Origin: Coix lacryma-jobi var. lacryma-jobi
Taxonomy: Eukaryota > Streptophyta > Magnoliopsida > Poales > Poaceae
Reading direction: 5' to 3'
Assembly: GCA_009763385.1 (NCBI GenBank)
Contig: CM019825.1
Location: 17,588,664 to 17,652,663, forward strand
DNA length: 64,000 nucleotides
Position numbers and translations under genes: made by a program. The number at the start of each line of letters is the position of its first letter. Positions within the stretch are counted from its first letter, which is position 1. A model generated the notes under the pieces. It did not search any database and was not told the origin of the DNA. It saw only the letters and a list, made by a program, of their open reading frames with translations. Of the stretch, positions 36,100-48,215 are shown in pieces.

Positions 36100-37038
36100 G
36101 AGCATCTATAATTGTTTGGAAAAATTGACTAAGAAAAATTGTCATTTAGCAATTTACTAAAACTTTTGGCAAATAAAATTTTCATGTATCTCCAATAGTT
36201 TGGTAAAAATAACATAGAAAAGTAGGCGCGGGAGAAGTAGCGGCGGATTCTAACTTGGTAAATATACCATAGAAGCGCCGGATAGCAAGTGAAACTGACT
36301 TGGTATAAATATAGCAAGTAGATTGCCTCCGATTCCAATTTGGAAAAAATTAGCAAGTCATATACCAATCTGTTGGAGAACGTTTTTTTTCTTCTTTTCC
36401 CAATAAAACAAGGATAGCAAGTCATTTTTCGAAACTATTGGAGAACAACTCAAATCAAGTTGCTATCCTTATTAATTTGGCAAAATCACAAAATTCCTTC
36501 TCCAACAACTCCTCAAACCAACTTGCTATTTATCCAAACTTGTTATCCTGATGTCTCGCACTCACATATATACAAACTTTCTATCCAACTTGTTATCCTC
36601 AAACGCAGGAGATTATGCGGTGGGCCAAGGGCGGCGGGGAGGAGGTGCGCGGCCAAGGATGGCCGCGGCTGCGAGGGTTGCGGCAGCGCACGATTCATGC
36701 CGTGTTGGGAGTGCAGCGGCAGCTGCAAGGTGGCGGCGTCGGACGGAGGGACGGAGAAGTGCGACAAGTGCAATGAGAACGGTATCATGATGTGTCCTAT
36801 CTGCCACTGATTGCATTGCATGTGCTCGCTCATTTGCATGAATGCGCATACATTGACATATATACTACAGTAAGTAGTGTGTATATATATGTGGTGGGTT
36901 TTTCTTTTTTTCAGTTTTGGCAAGTTGAAAATAAGGAATTGTTGGAGAGAGCTTCTTTTTAACTTGGTATATTATTTTAACAATTTGCTAAAACATAATA
37001 TTTGGCAAATCAATTTTATCAAATTGTTGGATATGCTC
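36100..37038. mobile_element. Non-autonomous TIR element carrying a captured host exon (939 bp)
   Basis: The left end is GAGCATCTATAATTGTTTGG and the right end read inward is GAGCATATCCAACAATTTGA. Similarity continues inward (TTTGGCAAAT, AGCAATTT). The ends recall those of the MITE at 11520. No clear target duplication was found, so the superfamily is open. The centre (about 36600-36810) is GC-rich and derived from a glutaredoxin-family gene. Confidence 0.55.
36600..36810 (+). pseudogene. Captured C-terminal Cys-rich domain of a glutaredoxin-family gene
   Basis: The frame reads CEGCGSARFMPCWECSGSCK and, after a short linker, CDKCNENGIMMCPICH then stop. Four CxxC pairs in this order match the zinc-binding C-terminal domain of plant glutaredoxin domain-containing proteins (At5g39865 type). 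In those proteins it follows the thioredoxin-fold domain, which is missing here. The frame remains open upstream into element sequence from ATG 36460, so a 116-aa chimeric product is formally possible. Whether it is expressed is unknown. Confidence 0.7.
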
Positions 37039-37407
37039 AGAACGAGAAATAGTCAGATCCAATCCAACCCGACAGGTCATTCTGGTGGGCATGCGCCGAA
37101 GAAAAGCAACTCGACAATGCATGTTTTTTCTTTTTGATCAAAACCAGGCGGGCCAGCCAGACGGGCAGTTCCATCAAAGAAACTAACCGTTTGAGCTTAG
37201 TTTGTCTATTTCCTATATCCAGTTAAATTCGAAATTTGTTGCACCCTCAAAATACGATACATGTATTTATTTTGGTACGGACACAGTATTTTGGATCCGA
37301 CCAATGTTCACAATCACAAATAAGTTTTTTAAAAAATGAAGTCACAAATATGTTGTAATTGGACGAACCAAATCAACATGTACTACAAGAAGCCTATAAA
37401 TCACGAA
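37039..37407. other. Spacer 3' of the small heat-shock gene
   Basis: AT-rich with no gene recognised. It presumably holds the polyadenylation signals of the minus-strand heat-shock gene, but no specific signal was assigned. Confidence 0.35.
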
Positions 37408-38050
37408 TCAGGCCGCCCGGGCCGCGTGGTGGCGGGCCGGCCCGGCGCCGAGGATGTCGACAACAGGCCTGGCCCGGGTGTGCATCCGCGGGACCGTCAC
37501 GGTCAGCACGCCGTGGGTGTACGCCGCCGAGATGCCGTCCACGTCCACCATCCCCGGCAGCCGGAACTTCCGGTCGAAGCTCCTCGCGCCCGCGGCGGCG
37601 GCGGCGGCGTCCAGCTCGGTCCGGATGACGAGGTACCTGGCGTCCTCCACCTCCACCCTGATCTCCTCCTTGCGCACGCCTGACGACACACAGAGCGAGC
37701 GTCACCGCCACAGACGAACTGCTATCAGGTAAACCGAACAACAACAAGAAGAAGACCCTCCTCAGCTCAGCAGTCAGCTGACTGCACCGAACACCTATCG
37801 ACGGCGGCGAGCAGGAGCAGCACGCGCGAGTCAGGGATCGAGTGGGGGGTGGGTTACCAGGGAGGCTTGCGGAGAAGTGGTGCGCGGCGGCGGTCTCTTC
37901 CCAGCTGACATGGTTGGCCGGCCGGCGCGGCGGGAGCAGGCCCGGCTGGGACGAGAGGAGGGAGAAGAGGCGCCACTGCCACTGCCATGGCAGCTGCGTC
38001 GGCTGGAAACCTGGATACTCCTCCGTTTCCATTGGGTGGTAATAATCCAT
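37408..38050 (-). CDS. Class V small heat-shock protein (Hsp15.4-like), two exons, 154 aa
   Basis: An ATP-independent chaperone of the Hsp20/alpha-crystallin family. Exon 1 is 38050-37858, exon 2 37679-37408, intron 178 bp (GT/AG), total 465 nt. The protein starts MDYYHPMETEEYPGF, has NHVSWEETAAAHHFSASLP before the intron, then GVRKEEIRVEVEDARYLVI, an RSFDRKFRLPGMVDVDGISA segment and GVLTVTVPR near the C-terminus. This matches the alpha-crystallin domain, including the GVLTV motif. The pattern LPG-RKEEI-VE-ED-YL-IRTE is closest, from memory, to Arabidopsis Hsp15.4 (At4g21870). Those proteins are cytosolic or nuclear. A poly-Ala run after the first strands is peculiar to this copy. ATG 38050 opens the frame with no earlier in-frame Met. 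Confidence 0.88.
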
Positions 38051-38559
38051 GGCGAGCGGAACCTGTTCTGTGGCAATAAATCGGCCGTCACGTTGCTGCC
38101 CTGCCTTCAGATGGTGTCCGTGAGTGTGACGGTGACACTCCGGCTGCTGCTAATTGGATGCAACCTGCTGCTCCAACTTGCGAGGGCTGGTCGGCATGTG
38201 CGGCCCCCATGTGCGCACAAATAAAGATGAAGCGTATCCATTAAATTCCCATTCGATGGACACCCCGGAGAAGAGACGTTTTTGCCTGCAAAAATATCTT
38301 GGCCATTGGCCGGGAGCAGATCAGGATAGCTTATTTTATTTGGATGATGAGTAACGGGCCACGGGCCAGGATCTTTGACGTGCCTCTCGTAATTAGCACT
38401 AGTTTGAGCCATAGCATATTGTAATTGTAATAAGAGGCATAAACATCGTGAAACTTGCGACTTGTGAGACTATCTTTCGACTCACGATCCACACTAACCT
38501 CTTGTCTTTTGCAGTATTCAACGAATAAAAATTGATCCAGCTAGCTCAAAGCTAGATCA
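38051..38559. other. Promoter side of the heat-shock gene; nothing else recognised
   Basis: This flank is upstream of the minus-strand heat-shock gene. No convincing perfect heat-shock element (alternating GAA/TTC at 2-bp spacing) was found by eye. Confidence 0.3.
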
Positions 38560-40474
38560 TTAGGGACATCCTTATAGCACATAAGTACATAACACAGGGA
38601 GGATGAGTTTGTGGTGAACTCGATTTCGTCTTTTGGGAGGGTCCTCTCGTGGGTTGATGATCCCCGTTACCTTGCGCGGATTCTTGTCCTAGAGTCATCG
38701 ATCTTGAGTCCATTCCACAGTTCCTGGTGCTCACGGAAGGAGAGGACTTTCATGGTGAGTCCTGGACGGTGCAGTGCGAGATCCTTCAGTCCAACATGCT
38801 GGGAGGTTTGCCGCAGGATGAAGACCCGGCTCCTGGCCCGGATGATTTCCCTCCTCAAAGGCCTTTTGATCTGTTTGGCTTCGGGCAGGATGGGCCATGC
38901 CCGGTCTTTGGCCCAGTTCAACCTCCAAATCTGCACAACCAGCCAGATGGTCAGCAGGGTCACAATGATCATAATCATAACCAGAATGAGGTTGTTGAAC
39001 AGAATATTGCTGAGGGCCAGGATATTGGTTGGGGCCAATGGCCAGATAATGTTCAGGCAATTGCTCCCTTTGACCTCAATCTCGCTTATGATCAGATGGG
39101 CATCAACCTTAATGAGCTGCCTGACATGCAGGAGATGATAGTGGACCCTGTGGTCCCTGGACTGCAGAACAATGAAATGATCATAGAGATCAATGACTTC
39201 TTGAATCAGATCAATGAGGAGGAAGAGGACTTTCAAGGGGGGCAGAATCTAGGAGAGCCTGAACAAAACCAGATTGAGGAAATGGTTGGGGTTCAGCCAG
39301 ATAATGTGGTAGAGGTCGATATTCCTCCCCTGGAGCATCCACCTGTCAATTTTCTTCCCCTGGAAGTCCATGAGAATGATCTGCTGAATGAGTAGGACAT
39401 GCAGGCTTTAGATGCTGGGGGTAGTTCCTCTGACAGCAACAGTGGTCCTCACAACCTTCACATGGGCATGGTGCTGATCAGGGATCATATGGTGACCCCA
39501 AGCTTCCAGGTTGTGTCCTAAATGGGCTTCCTACTCACTCTGTCTCTCTTGATGGGCCTTGGGCCAAGTTTTTTGCTGACAATGGTTGCTCCGGGGCGGA
39601 CTCTGAGGTTCCTAGGCCTTGGGCCTATTTCTTTTCGGCCCTGCTTGCCACTCCAAGCCATTTCCGCATTGCTAAAGAGCTTCTGAGCTCAAAGGGCTTT
39701 GTGCAGTGCTTGGGCTATGGGCCAAAGGTTGGCCTCAAAATCCCTCCATCCTGTCCTCAGCTGGAGAAGAGCTCTGACCTTGTCTGCTTGTTTGGTCAGA
39801 CTGAGGATGTCTTTAAGTCCCCTCTGTCTGCTGTTGAGTTTGAAGACCCCAAGATCTCTGTTAATTCTGAAAGCTCCCCTCCTTCCAAGTTGCCCGGGAA
39901 AAAAAGAAATAGGAAAACTCCTATTGTTGAAATAGAAGTCAGAAGAAGCCCAAGGCTGAAGGATGGAAGGAAGGGTTTCAAGGACCCTGTCTGTGTCAAG
40001 AAGAATTGCATTGGTTGTAAGTCAAAGCCCCCCATGCTGACTTCAAGTGCCATTAAGAGTCTAGGCCGTTCTCTTTGTGGTCTCACCGAGGAGGAGCTAG
40101 GGGAGGAAACTCTGAACAAGAAGAAAGATGGGAAGAACACCTCTGAAGACTTGGAGGGCTCCTTGGCTGATGAAGCAGGTCTGGAGGACAGGATGGATAT
40201 GGACCCCCCAGATGATGGTGGATCTGGGGGTATCTCTGATGCCTGATTATTTCCCATGGAAGCAAAAGCCCCTGCAAGTATTTTACTTTCTTTTTCTTTC
40301 TTCAGTTTGGGTTGTGCCCCTGTTCTTTTGTTGCTGGAATGCTCTTTTGTAAGAACCTTTACCTATGAGTCTGATGTCATGGCTAGCCTTAGTTTAGATA
40401 GCTGGTACTTTTTTATGCTAATGCTGTGCATGATAGCATTATCCAGTGCTCTTTTTTATTTGTTGCTTAATGGA
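38560..40474 (+). pseudogene. LINE (L1-type) ORF1 relic, frameshifted, cut by the copia insertion
   Basis: Parts of one ORF1 protein lie in order: 38600-38690 (SFGRVLSWVDDPRYLARILV); a frame change near 38690-38700; then 38700-39395 (LTEGEDFHGESWTVQCEILQ, Pro/Asn/Gln-rich, acidic). After a stop, 39701-40246 carries the characteristic C-terminal RRSPRLKDGRKGF and CVKKNCIGCKSKPP. That Cys-containing SPRLK block recurs, from memory, in grass LINE ORF1 proteins. ORF2 (endonuclease/RT) should follow but the sequence reaches the copia LTR at 40475 first. It may resume outside the window. Confidence 0.6.
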
Positions 40475-42042
40475 TGATAGTGAACGCATCTTGGCACCTA
40501 GTGGTTTCGGTGATTGGATGAAACACAAGATTACTGTGACTAACGTGTGTTTTGCAGAAACAGGATTGAGTTAGGTCACGGTAATGGCGACGATACAGGC
40601 ATATGGAGTTCATGTCCTCTGGCGATGGATATCGTTTCGGTTTTCAAAGGATGGACGACGAAGACGGTGGTAGACGAGGCTGAGTGTCATATGGTGTTGG
40701 AGGACACTTAGGTAGTCTTAGGTCTTTGTTTTTCCTTTGGCCGTACTATAAAGGGGAGCGTGAATGAGTAGCTTGACCTAGATGACTCTATTGAGGTAGG
40801 TGTGGTGCACACTTGTTATTTCATAGCCCTAGGTAGCTCAGAGAGATGCCTTAAGTCGAGAGGATAAAAAGTCGTTTAGGCCGCGTCGCGATCCGAGTTA
40901 AGCTTGCCCTTGTTATGGGCATCGGATGTTGGCCACGTGAGCATCGGACGCGTCCGATGCCCACCCCGACTAGGGTTTAGTCTGATGCGTGGCATCGGAC
41001 GCACCGATGTGTTCACATCGGACGCGCCCATGCCACTGTTCACGTGGGCGTGAACTAGAGGCCGCATCGGACGCTGAGGGCCAGCGTCCGATGGCCATCT
41101 AGAGAGGTTCCAGAGAGGTAAAATCCACATCGGACGCGTCCGATGTGGTGGCATCGGACGCTGCCCAACGTCCGATGTCCCTTTAAACAGTCTGACAAGA
41201 AGGTACAGTAGACCGTTGGACGAGGTCATCGGAGCGTCCGATGCTAGGCATCGGAGCGTCCGATGCCCCCGCAGAATGTCTGTCTTGTGCTGTTTTTGGA
41301 TGGCCGGTTGGGGAGTATATATACTTCCTTCCCTCCATCCATTTGAGTGTTCTTGCCACTTCCATCAGCTGAGAAACACCTTGTGAGTGTGAGTGAGTGC
41401 AAGAGCCCTAGTGAGGTTGAGTGATTTGCTAATTGTGAGAATTAGACACCCCTAGTGAGAATGAGAGTAGCAAGTGTGCATCCATCCATCTCTTTGGCCT
41501 TGTGTTGGTCAAGTGAGAGTTCTAGCTTGTTACTCTTGGTGATCGGCATCACCTAGATGGCTTGGTGGCGATCGGAGAGCTTGGTGATCATCCGGAGGCA
41601 TTGTGGATGACCCAAGTCAAGTTGTAGTTGTACGGTAGCGAGCGATTCACCGGGTCGGAGAGGCGAAGAATCAGCTCGTAGTGAGCACTTGATCCTTGCG
41701 CGGATCAAGGGGGAGCGATACCCTTGCGCGGGTGCTCCAACGAGGACTAGGGGGTGTTCCGACACCTCGATACCTCGGCAAAAAGATCGTCGTGTCATCT
41801 CTACTCTCTTCTCTACGCATTTATCTTTGAGCAATTCAATTCCGCATTTACTTGTTGTTCTTTCATAAGTTGAATTGCCATGCTAGAGTAGAAATGGTTT
41901 AGCGATAGTCTTTTGTGCATTTGATTCTTGTCAAACACACTTCTAGGCACTAGGGGGTTAATTGAGGCTTGATAGGTTTTATTCGCAAGAAGTTTTAGAA
42001 AAGCCCAATTCACCCCCCCTCTTGGGCATCTTGATCCTTTCA
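40475..42042 (+). repeat. 5' LTR of the copia element (1568 bp)
   Basis: It begins TGATAGTGAACGCATCTTGG and ends CTTGGGCATCTTGATCCTTTCA, two bases before the primer site. The CCCCCTCTTGGGCATCTTGA ending is typical of grass Sireviruses. A TATATATA box lies at 41316-41323, after the palindromic cluster. Confidence 0.82.
40920..41265. promoter_or_regulatory. Cluster of CATCGGACGC/GCGTCCGATG palindromic motifs in the LTR
   Basis: About 15 half-sites of CATCGGA(C)GC occur in both orientations. Several join into perfect palindromes such as CATCGGACGCGTCCGATG. The cluster lies directly upstream of the TATA box. Sirevirus U3 regions are known to hold such CpG-bearing palindromes; regulatory function is inferred. 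Confidence 0.7.
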
Positions 42043-42044
42043 AT

Positions 42045-42056
42045 TGGTATCAGAGC
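42045..42056 (+). other. tRNA-iMet primer binding site
   Basis: TGGTATCAGAGC lies two bases after the LTR end and is complementary to the 3' end of plant initiator tRNA-Met. This is the usual start of copia minus-strand synthesis. Confidence 0.9.
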
Positions 42057-42095
42057 CTCGTGCTCTCGATTTAGGCTTAACCGCCTAGAGTTAAG

Positions 42096-44361
42096 ATGTC
42101 CGGAGGTGATGGACCACCTCCCATTTCGAGGGAGACGACTTCCCATATTGGAAAATCCGTATGGAGTCGTACCTAGAAGCGGTTGATGTTAAATGCCGCA
42201 ATGCCGCGATTACCGGCTTGCCAAGCCCAAGGAAGGCACAAGCCTTACTCCTAATGAGGAGGAAAATGAGAAATGGAATGCAAAAGCCAAAACATCCTTT
42301 TTAGAGGCATTTGCAAAGATGTGTTCAACCGTGTTCGGAACCACAAAATGCCCATGATCTATGGGAAAACATTTGTGCGCTCCATGAGGGAACCAAGAGT
42401 GAGCGTGAGGAACGCTATCATTTAGTTATGCAAAAACTTCACTCTTTTGATATGCATGCTAATGAAAGTGCAAATGAAATGTACTCACGGTTGAATGTTC
42501 TTGTAGAAGAACTCAATGGACTTGGCCTCACACAAATGCAACCATCCGATGTTGTGAGGAAGATTTTTTGTGTCCTTCCAATTGAGAAGTATGGACACAT
42601 CGTGACGGTGCTACATCAAGGTGATCTTTCCACCGCTACACCAACTCAAATCTTGGGAAAGATCAATGCGCATGAGATGTACATGCACATCACACCAAGT
42701 GGTGGCTCCTCCACCGACAAGAAGAAGGACTTGGCCTTCAAAGCTAGCCATGACAAGAAGGGCAAGTCCAAGGCTATTGAGGTGCATCATGAGAGCTCAA
42801 GTGATGAAGAAGATGATTCCAACATCGCTCTCATGGTGAGAAGGACCACCAAGATGTTGAAGAAGCTTCACAAGAATGGAGTCAACTTTGACTCAAGAAA
42901 GAAGAAGTTCTTCACAAGTAGCAAGAGGAGGCCAATCTCCGAAATGGATTGCTACAATTGCGGTGAGCTTGGCCATCTTGCTCATCAATGCACCAAGCCC
43001 AAGAAAGAGAGCTACAAGAACAAGAACAAGGGCAAGAAGTATGACTCATCAAGTGAAGATGAGAAGAAGAATGACAAGCCCTACAAGAAGAAAGATGGCA
43101 AGAAGAAGCAATACCACAAGAAAGGTGGGAAGGCTTACATTGTTGGTGATTGGCTCACCGACATTGACTCCTCCGGTGGCTCATCAATGAAGATAGTGAT
43201 GATGAGAAGGAGAAGGTGGCCGCTCTAGTCATTGGCTCCTCTACACCACCACCACCACCGTCGCCATCATCATCTACACACCTATGCCTTATGGCCAAGG
43301 GTGACCGGAAGGTACAAAACGATGATGACTCTAGTGATAGTGATAGTAGTGATGGTGAATTTGAGGCACCTACTTATGATGAGCTTGTCAAATTGCTAAA
43401 CGACTACTCTAAAATCATAAGAAAGACTAGAGCTAAAAATGAAAAGCTTGTTGATGAAAATGAATCTCTTGTTGAGAATATGATCATGCTATTCATGCTA
43501 GTGATGAACTAAAAGATGAACTTGCTACTATGTCATCCACTATCAAGGAGCTCAAGTCCTCTAACAAGGAGCTCAAAGCTAAAAATGAAAACTTGATAAG
43601 ATGCATAGTGACTTTACCACTAGTTATGCTTGCTAAAGAACAATACACTCAAGTGAAAGTTGACTATGATGCTCTCACCATTCTTATGATATGCTTTCAC
43701 ATGAGACACATGATGCTCCTAACCTTGTTGTTAAGTGTGACATAGCAACATCTTGTGAGGACTTGGTTAGTGAGCATGATGAGCAAAGAGCTAGTGGCAA
43801 AGGCAAGAGTGTGTTGTGGCCGATCACTATGATGATTACATCAAGATCAAGAATGAGAATGCAAAGCTCAAGGTTGATCTAGAGAAGCTTGCAACCACAA
43901 AGCAAGTCATTGTTGAGACCCAAGATGATGAGTATAGCATGACACTTGAGCTTGACATGCTAAAAGAAGAGAACAAGAGATTGAAGATGGAGAGGGATTA
44001 CAAGATGACACCATCTCAATTAGAGCTCCAACAAGAGAATGACAAGCTCAAGAAGGAGAACACCTCACCACCGGGTTGAAGAACTTCACCAAGGGTCAAT
44101 GTCTTCAAAGTGAGCTTCTCATGAACACCGTCATGAAGACAAATAGAAATGGTATTGGCTTTCTTGAAGAGAAGATGAAGCAACGCAAGAGCATCACAAA
44201 GCCAAAGAAGAAGAAGATTGGGAGATGCTATGAGTGTGGAAAGGAAGGACACTTTGCTCATGATTGTGAAGAGCCAAAGCCCACACCCTTGCCCAAGCAT
44301 GCTAGGCCCTTTGCTTTCAATGCTCACTACATGCTTAGACAAGATTCTAGTGGCAAATGAA
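42096..44361 (+). pseudogene. gag of the copia element, frameshifted
   Basis: It starts MSGGDGPPP at 42096. The frame changes within 60 bp and again further on. 42311-43228 carries the UBN2-like gag core and a first zinc knuckle, CYNCGELGHLAHQC. Lys-rich and coiled-coil-like segments follow (43216-44079). 44076-44360 has a second knuckle, CYECGKEGHFAHDC. Two CCHC boxes separated by a long coiled region fit Sirevirus gag. At least four frame changes make it non-functional. Confidence 0.82.
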
Positions 44362-44489
44362 AGTCATGTTATGGGGCCTCCTAACAAGAATAGGCCAAAG
44401 CAAATTTGGGTTGCAAAGTCACTAGTTGAGAAGGTTAAGGGACCTCAACAAGTTTGGGTCCCAAAAGCTCAAGCTTGATTTCTTGTGTG

Positions 44490-47400
44490 TGTAGGTGAAC
44501 TACAAGACCGGTGGATCTCATTGGGTGATTGATAGTGGTTGCACAACATATGACCGGTGATCCCCGGATGTTCACCTCACTAGAAGAGAATGTCAATGAC
44601 CAAGAAAAGATTACATTTGGTGACAACTCAAAGGGCAATGTCAAGGGATTGGGCAAAGTGGCTATATCAAATGATCATACCATCTCCAATGTGCTTCTAG
44701 TTGCATCATTGAGCTTCAACTTGCTATCCGTTGGGCAACTATGTGATCTTGGCTTTCAATGTTTGTTCACCGACAAGGAAGAGTGGTTGTGACCAAGAAA
44801 GATGATACACAAGTGATATTCAAGGGCTTTAGATACAACAATCTCTATCTAGTGGATTTCACCTCCGAAGATGCCAACTTGAAGACATGTTTGTTCACTA
44901 AGCAATCACTTGGTTGGCTATGGCATAGAAGATTGGCACATGTGGAATGAACACTCTCAACAAGCTATTGAAGAAGGATTTGGTTAGAGGCTTGAAGGAT
45001 GTCAAATTTGAGAAGGACAAATTGTGTAGTGCATGTCAAGCCGGCAAGCAAGTTGCAAATACACATCCAACCAAAGCCTTTGTATCAACATCAAGAGAGT
45101 TAGAGCTACTTCACATGGATCTATTTGGACCAACAACATATGCTAGCTTGGGTGGAAATCTCTATTGCCTAGTGATTGTTGATGACTACTCTAGATACAC
45201 TTGGGTATTCTTTCTTCATGACAAATCCGAAGCAACCCCTTCATTCAAGAAGTTTGCCAAGAGAGCCCAAAATGAGTTTGACTTGAAGATCAAGAAGATA
45301 AGAAGTGACAATGGAAGAGAGTTCGACAACACCCACATTGAGCAATATTGTGATGAAGTTGGGATCAAGCATGAAGTCTCCGCAACCTACACACCACAAC
45401 AAAATGGGGTAGTTGAGAGGAAGAACCGAACACTAATCACCCTAGCAAGGACTATGTTAGATGAGAGTACACTACACCGGAAAGATTTTGGGCGGAAGCA
45501 ATCAACACCGCTTGCTATGCATCAAACCGGTTGTTCCCCCATCGTCTCCTTGGCAAGACCCCCTATGAGCTACTCAACAACAAGAAGCCGGATATCATTC
45601 TTTAGAGTGTTTGGGTGCAAATGCTACATCTACAAGAAGCGCCAACACCTAGGGAAGTTTCAACGCCGATGTGATATTGGTTTTCTTGTTGGTTACTCAT
45701 TGAAGTCCAAAGCATATCGAGTATTCAACCATGCCACCGGGATGGTAGAAGAAACATATGATGTGGAATTCGATGAATCTAATGGCTCTCAAGGAGAGCA
45801 TGAAAATCTTGATGATGTAGGTGATGAACCATTGAGGGAAGCCATGAAGAACATGCCGGTTGGAGCCATCAAGCCTAAAGATGATGATGATGATGTGCAA
45901 GTCATTGACAAGCCATCATCATCCAATGTACCACATGTTGATGACAAAGATGGGAGAGATCCATTTGAAGATACTCATGCTCCCATGATCAAATGGTGGT
46001 ACAAGCTCAAGATGTTGATGCTCCACAAGCGGCCCCTCAAGTGGTTGATCAAAGGACTACTCCTCTACTACAAGCTCATCCTCAAGATCTCATCATAGGG
46101 AGTCCAACAAGGGGTGTAATGACTCGATCTCAAAAACTTGCTTTATTTATTGAACATCACTCCTTTGTGTCTCTTGTTGAGCCTACCATTGTAGATGAAG
46201 CTCTAGGTGATCCGGATTGGGTGAATGCTATGCATGAAGAATTAAACAACTTCACCCGCAACCAAGTTTGGACACTTGAAGAGCGACCCAAAGGCGCAAG
46301 AGTCATTGGAACAAAATGGGTGTTTAGAAACAAGCAAGATGATCAAGGCAAGGTTGTTAGAAACAAGGCAAGGCTAGTTGCAAAGGGGTTCTCTCAAGTT
46401 GAAGGTTTGGATTTTGGAGAGACCTTTGCACCGGTTGCAAGACTCGAAGCCATTCGTATCCTCCTTGCATATGCATCACATCATGACATTAAATTATATC
46501 AAATGGATGTGAAAAGTGCATTTTTAAATGGCTTCATAAATGAACTAGTCTATGTTGATCAACCTCCCGGGTTTGAAGACCCTAGATATCCTAATCATGT
46601 TTATAGGTTGTCCAAGGCGCTATATGGGCTCAAGCAAGCCCCAAGAGCTTGGTACGAGCGCCTCCGGGACTTCCTCATTGAGAAGGGCTTCACCATTGGG
46701 ATGGTCGACACCACACTATTCACCAAGAAGCTTGATGGAGAGAAATCTTCATTTGTCAAGTCTACGTTGATGATATCATCTTCGGGTCAACAAATGAAGC
46801 ATATTGCAAGGAATTTGGTGACTTGATGTCGAAGGAGTTCGAAATGTCCATGATTGGAGAGCTCACATTCTTCCTAGGCTTCCAAGTCAAGCAATTGAAG
46901 GAGGGGACTTTCATATCTCAAGAGAAGTATACAAAAGACCTCCTCAAGCGCTTCACAATGGATGATTGCAAGCCTATCAAGACTCCAATGCCAACAAATG
47001 GACATCTCGACCTAGATGTGGGAGGTAACCCAGGTTGACCAAACTCTCTACCGTTCTATGATTGGTAGCTTGTTATACTTGACCGCATCTAGGCCCGACA
47101 TCATGTTTAGTGTGTGCATGTGTGCTCGTTTCAAGCGATCCTAGGGAATCACATCTCATAGCGGTGAAGAGAATCCTTAGGTACCTAAAGCACACCCCAA
47201 GCTTTGGCCTTTGTATCCCAAAGGAGCTAACTTCCAACTCGTTGGGTATTCCGATTCGGATTACGCGGGTTGCAAAGTAGATAGAAAAAGCACATCCGAA
47301 GGGTGCCATTTGCTTGGGAGATCACTAGTTTCATGGAGTTCTAAAAAAGCAAAATAGTGGCCTTGTCTACCGCCGAGGCAGAATACATAGCCGCGGGTGC

Positions 47401-47667
47401 TTGTTGTGCACAAATCCTATACATGAAACAAACCTTTTAGACTATGGGTAGTTCTAGAAAGGGTACCTTTGTTGTGTGACAATGAGGAGTGCGGTTAAGC
47501 TTGCTAACAACCCGGTTCAACACTCTCGCACAAAAGCACATAGATATTCGCCATCACTCTTCCTTAGAGATCCATGTTTCCAAGAAAGATATATCCTTAG
47601 AGGAGTTAGAACCGAAGATCAATTGGCGGATATCTTCACAAAACCCCTAGATGAGAACACCTTTTAG
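44490..47667 (+). pseudogene. pol of the copia element (protease, integrase, RT, RNase H), frameshifted
   Basis: Protease: HWVIDSGC near 44520, with the frame lost directly after. GAG-pre-integrase segment: LWHRRLAHV near 44925. Integrase core: 44947-46098 with LHMDLFGP, SDNGREF and the YTPQQNGVVERKNR segment (D, D, E). RT: 45993-46826 with TKWVFRNK and QMDVKSAFLNG; the YVDD region lies in another frame after 46750. RNase H: AEAEYIAAG near 47380. It ends with DIFTKPLDENTF at 47667. Domain order (integrase before RT) is Ty1/copia. Seven or more frame breaks. Confidence 0.87.
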
Positions 47668-48215
47668 ATTGCGAAGTGAGCTTAATGTGCTTGATCTAAG
47701 TAACTTTGTCAAAAGGTGAAAGGTGAAAGGGGGTTGTTTTTGCATTGCATGTATCATATGCCATGTTTATTTAGCTATGCACATAGGCTTATCAGACGTG
47801 GTTAAGATAACCGCCCTAAAAAGCGTGTGAAGAAGCTTACCCATGAGCAAACTTGACAAGCAACCTAGATTCAAATTCCGTAATGCATTGGATATGCAAG
47901 GTTGTTGCTTTGTCGTTTCTTTTCGGTTAAGTTTTGAGCAACCGCTGTGTTCGTCCATCGCTAGGGGGAGCATTTGAAGCTCCTAATGGTTAAGTCCCCT
48001 AGTTTTGGTGGCCACATGTTGTCTCCTCGAGTTTTTATCGCCTATTTTCTCTAAAAATGATATGTAGCCTATGGCAAAATACTTATAAAATTGAGGGTTT
48101 ACGCGAGGATGCTCATACTAGGTTCCAACTGGTGCTTATTTGCCTCTTATTTGAGTTGGAACTTGGTTGGGAGAGGGAGCCGCAACGGAGATCTTCGAAA
48201 CGGGCCAAAGTGCAG
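47668..48215 (+). other. Copia 3' non-coding region with purine-rich runs
   Basis: This follows the pol stop. It includes GGTGAAAGGTGAAAGGGGG near 47717 and CTAGGGGGAGCA near 47962. Such repeated purine tracts upstream of the 3' LTR are a Sirevirus trait, but no LTR start follows. No gene was seen. Confidence 0.5.

Noticed and set aside
40920..41265. CATCGGACGC repeats considered as a CRISPR-like or protein-binding array of foreign origin
   Set aside because: Spacing is irregular, both orientations occur, and the cluster sits in a copia LTR before a TATA box, as known for Sirevirus U3 palindromes.
47968..48215. Search for the copia 3' LTR directly after pol
   Set aside because: No sequence matching the 5' LTR start (TGATAGTGAACGC) occurs before 51893, so the 3' LTR was not called in this window.
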